64,000 nucleotides of DNA from Stereum hirsutum FP-91666 SS1 (taxonomy: Eukaryota; Basidiomycota; Agaricomycetes; Russulales; Stereaceae). The position numbers and the translations under genes are program-made. Positions within the stretch are counted from its first letter, which is position 1, and each line of letters begins with the position of its first letter. Positions 58,813 through 64,000 of the stretch are shown here, piece by piece. Under the pieces are notes generated by a model. The model was not told the origin of the DNA, ran no database searches, and was given only the letters and a program-made list of their open reading frames with translations. Location of the stretch: positions 3,671,753 through 3,735,752 of the forward strand of contig NW_006763131.1 in assembly GCF_000264905.1 (NCBI RefSeq). The letters are read 5' to 3'.

Positions 58813-59416
58813 ATGAAGTTCTCGTATACCCCCCTGCTCCTTGTTCTCTTTGCTGCTTTCGTAGCGGCTCTACCAGTGCGTATATTCCCCGTCTTTCCAA
58901 TGTCGGACCCACGGAAACTGACGTACTTTATGTTACAGGCTGTACCAGTAAGCCGTGACCCTTCGCATTCCGTATTCATGTCGTGCTAAATGCCACATTG
59001 TCCACAGCGTATGTCTGGTGAAGGTGGAGACCAAGACTGGAAGAGAGTAGCTGTCCCAGACGTCGTAGAGGTGAGCTCCGTCATCACATGGGTCCGTGGG
59101 GCGGTGGCTAATTTTGCTTCGATCAAAGCGTATGTCGGGAGAAGGAGGCGACCAAGACTGGAAGAGGCTGTCTGGCAAGGGTGGTGACCAAGACTGGAAG
59201 AGAATGTCCGGAGAGGGTGGTGATCAAGATTGGAAGAGGATGTCTGGAGAGGGCGGCGATCAAGACTGGAAGAGAATGTCGGGTGAGGGCGGTGATCAAG
59301 ACTGGAGACGCTTTTCGGGAGAGGGCGGTGATCAGGACTGGAAGCGTATGTCCGGGGAAGGTGGTGACCAGGACTGGAGGCGGATGTCGGGTGAGGGTGG
59401 CGACCAAGACTGGTGA
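58813..59416 (+). CDS. Secreted Kex2-processed repeat peptide precursor, nine copies of MSGEGGDQDW
   Basis: Four exons, all phase 0: 58813-58875 (21 residues, signal peptide MKFSYTPLLLVLFAAFVAAL plus P), 58939-58947 (only AVP), 59008-59070 (one repeat plus VAVPDVVE) and 59129-59416. The product is about 140 residues. It carries nine decapeptides. Seven are MSGEGGDQDW; copy 3 is LSGKGGDQDW and copy 7 is FSGEGGDQDW. Copies 1-8 are followed by KR (six times) or RR (twice), and the last ends at the stop. Kex2-type proteases cut after KR or RR in the Golgi, so the predicted release is eight or nine acidic decapeptides ending in Trp. Each repeat exon opens with CGT (Arg) before Met. This is the layout of fungal KEP/RiPP precursors (ustiloxin, epichloecyclin and Rep1 types), but the core is unfamiliar and has no Tyr. 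No tailoring enzyme is seen within the window. Function could be signalling, surface or defence; unknown. Confidence 0.85.
59132..59416 (+). repeat. Coding tandem repeat, 36-bp unit, eight copies
   Basis: Exon 4 of the peptide gene is a perfect-length array of eight 36-bp units (the last lacks the KR codons). Starts are at 59132, 59168, 59204, 59240, 59276, 59312, 59348 and 59384. A ninth unit is in exon 3 at 59011. Units differ mainly at third codon positions. Confidence 0.95.
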
Positions 59417-60174
59417 CCGTTGTTGTGCTGTACTGTGAGTATAGTCCATCACCCTCCCCATCGACGCACCATCTAACGTCTGTTCACAGGCTTTGTTTCT
59501 TCTGGGTTATTGTCTCTCACTTTCGTCGCTGGGTCGCATTCTGTCTGCTGTAATGATCCCCGAACAGCGCCCACGGACGCTGTCTTTCTTTTTCTCTCCC
59601 CCTCATATTTCGTCCGCATTGTTGCGATACCTGCATTGTCTCGATGATTTGCTCACCATAATGGGTCGCCACGCTCTTTTTATGCTTGCTCTGTTTCCAT
59701 AGTACTCGCTGTGTTTGTACGAGTTTATTTCCGTGTCGCATTGTAGGTTATACCTGCATTTTCTTTTGGCCTGTCATTGGTCACTCGTGTTAGCGGGCGC
59801 ATTGCAATCAAAAAATTTGCCTGCCTGCCTGCCTATCTGCAATGTCCGTGATATCGTCTCCGCCGGTTGCCTGGTGAGTACGAGGGCTAGAAGAGAAGGT
59901 GAAGAATCAGTATATATGAAGTCTAAAAAGCTTGAGTTGGCAGAAGTTGTTCGAATGGCGGTGGAGATGAACCAATCGAAGGCAGGGCAAAGAAAAGCAA
60001 CTTTGCCACTCCTTGGGGCTAACGCTGTCGACGCGACGCGATTCTGTCACGTGACGGGAGAGCTGACTGTAGGGCAGGCTTTTTGGCGAGACGCGACGCG
60101 ATTCTTCAGTAATTGAACTCTGGACGCCTCTCGCATACCCCTCACCTCCTGCTCCACTCTCGGCTCCCCTCATC
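59417..60174. promoter_or_regulatory. 3' UTR of the peptide gene and MCM3 promoter
   Basis: A probable 3' UTR intron runs 59435-59489 (GTGAGT...TTCACAG), 18 nt after the stop codon. TGCC repeated four times lies at 59818-59833. Nearer MCM3, the 16-mer GACGCGACGCGATTCT occurs twice, at 60030-60045 and 60090-60105, exactly 60 bp apart. A CACGTG E-box is at 60048-60053. These CGCG repeats resemble MluI cell-cycle boxes, expected on DNA-replication genes. Sites are seen directly; regulation is inferred. Confidence 0.55.
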
Positions 60175-63042
<2,868 letters not shown>

Positions 63043-63595
63043 GGTGGCACCGTTTTTATGTTTTCCGGTTTTGCTTTCGTTCATGTTTTGTTAGTTGTAA
63101 TTCTAGTACCGTTGTGGCCCGTGCGGCGAGCGAAGGCCGAGCGTGAGAAGATTGAACAGGGGCCCGACGACCTCGTGATCGCAAGAACGACCTCTAAGTT
63201 CTAACTTTAAGCAGCCTCTAGACAATGAAATCGACCACTACGACAGGGTTACTTCGTTCAGCCAGTAGAACCTGTTCTCTTACACGGTGGGCGCTGCGCT
63301 GATCGGCATTCGAAGACTATGTTCACTGACGTATCTATATAAATCCATGCTTATCAAGGTCCTTACCAAAACGCTGTTCGTTGGAACAGCGAGTCGTCGG
63401 AAGAAGCGATAGAATTCACCTGCCAGGTTCTCTATGACCCCGAGGTCGACCACCTGAGCTTTCATCTTGATGACCGCAGCACTCTGAACATCTAGACATA
63501 CGGCCCGGTAGGTCGACGACCACTTCGTTCTCTCAATCCTAAATCCTACATAAGCCACCCAGGCTTTGTCTAGCCTCAACCACCCCACATTCATC
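63043..63595. other. Intergenic, no gene seen
   Basis: 550 bp between two plus-strand genes, with the MCM3 3' end and the promoter of the next gene. Confidence 0.6.
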
Positions 63596-64000
63596 ATGGC
63601 CGCACCAGTAGACTCTGGCTATATCCAAGCGACTGACCCCACGCGTCCCCACACTGACGCTGCTGTTCCCTTTCGCGAGATCATACCCGCGCCTGGTCAC
63701 CCCAGGATCGCAGGTATCGAGTCCAGCGACGCACATACCTGGTGCGACTCCCGGCGCAAGATTGATGCTCCCGCCTGGCTCATCAACCGCCTCGACGCAA
63801 AGAACCTCGAAAAGCCCTACGTCGGCTTCACGACTGACGGAACGGTGCGCGAGGGTCTGTACGAGTACCCGGAGGACGAGGGCGCGCCCGTCGAAGAGGC
63901 GAAGGAGGCGGCGGATGCGCTTATAGCGATGATGAGCGAGGAGGAGAAGGTGCGCACGCTGTTCCCATCGGTCGAGGTCGACGAGATCCGGCTGTGGTCG
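63596..64000 (+). CDS. DUF3500-like protein, N-terminal part, cut by the window edge
   Basis: The start at 63596 (TCATCATGGCC) opens a frame of 135 codons that runs off the end of the window. It begins MAAPVDSGYIQATDPTRPHT and includes RKIDAPAWLINRLDAKNLEK, GFTTDGTVREGLYEYPEDEG, and EEEKVRTLFPSVEVDEIRLW. The order (TTDGT...GLY, a helical stretch, then an EEKVRTLFP..DE.RLW segment) matches my memory of the DUF3500 family of fungal proteins of unknown function. No signal peptide is seen. The rest of the gene lies outside the window. Confidence 0.7.
   Translation, partial: MAAPVDSGYIQATDPTRPHTDAAVPFREIIPAPGHPRIAGIESSDAHTWCDSRRKIDAPAWLINRLDAKNLEKPYVGFTTDGTVREGLYEYPEDEGAPVEEAKEAADALIAMMSEEEKVRTLFPSVEVDEIRLWS

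Noticed and set aside
59132..59416. Regular 36-bp direct repeats resembling a CRISPR array or minisatellite
   Set aside because: There are no spacers, the unit is an exact multiple of three, and the array is an open coding exon with conserved residues.
58813..59416. Mating pheromone precursor
   Set aside because: Basidiomycete pheromones are short CaaX lipopeptides, and ascomycete alpha-type peptides have two Cys. Neither feature is present.
59123..59461. 112-residue open frame antisense to the peptide gene
   Set aside because: It is the reverse reading of the repeat array; repeats of 36 bp keep other frames open by chance. No start context or promoter.

Overview
The window is nuclear DNA of a filamentous fungus, most likely a basidiomycete of the Agaricomycetes type. 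Genes are dense and lie on both strands. They are broken by many short introns (mostly 50-90 nt, GTRNGY...YAG). The gene set includes lignocellulose functions (a CE1 esterase with a fungal CBM1, a GMC oxidoreductase, two OPT transporters). No ribosomal RNA, convincing tRNA, transposon or CRISPR array was seen.

Layout. 0.1-17 kb is rich in mitotic genes: a small coiled-coil protein (-), a Zn2Cys6 transcription factor (-), a kinesin-6 (-) divergent from the KNL1/Spc105 kinetochore scaffold (+), and a Ser/Pro-rich coiled-coil protein (-). ALG10 (-) follows at 17-19 kb. 20.9-38.1 kb is a nutrition and secretome block. Two paralogous OPT oligopeptide transporters (+) flank a GMC oxidoreductase (-), a seven-helix membrane protein (+), a CE1-CBM1 esterase (-) and a TauD-type dioxygenase (-). 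38.6-41.7 kb holds the divergent pair PRP19 (-) and SGT2 (+). 42.9-49 kb holds a tentative small gene (-), two tandem C2H2 transcription factors (+) and an alpha/beta hydrolase (+). At 49.8-54.7 kb a Myb plus C2H2 fusion transcription factor (-) is divergent from PRP17/CDC40 (+). 54.7-58.8 kb is gene-poor, with one tentative 70-residue ORF. MCM3 (+) is at 60.2-63.0 kb, and a DUF3500-like gene runs off the right edge.

The most unusual locus is 58813-59416. It is a four-exon gene for a secreted precursor of about 140 residues made almost entirely of nine copies of the decapeptide MSGEGGDQDW, separated by KR or RR. This is the architecture of a Kex2-processed repeat peptide or RiPP precursor. 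I do not recognise the core peptide, and no maturation enzyme (UstY-like, tyrosinase, methyltransferase) is visible nearby.

A second theme is regulatory. Promoters of the cell-cycle genes (kinesin-6/KNL1 and MCM3, and more weakly the two coiled-coil genes) carry clustered CGCG/MCB-like boxes, and the first two also have CACGTG E-boxes.

Protein calls come from reading translated exons by eye and joining them at plausible splice sites. Exon boundaries are inferred unless stated, and no database search was run.
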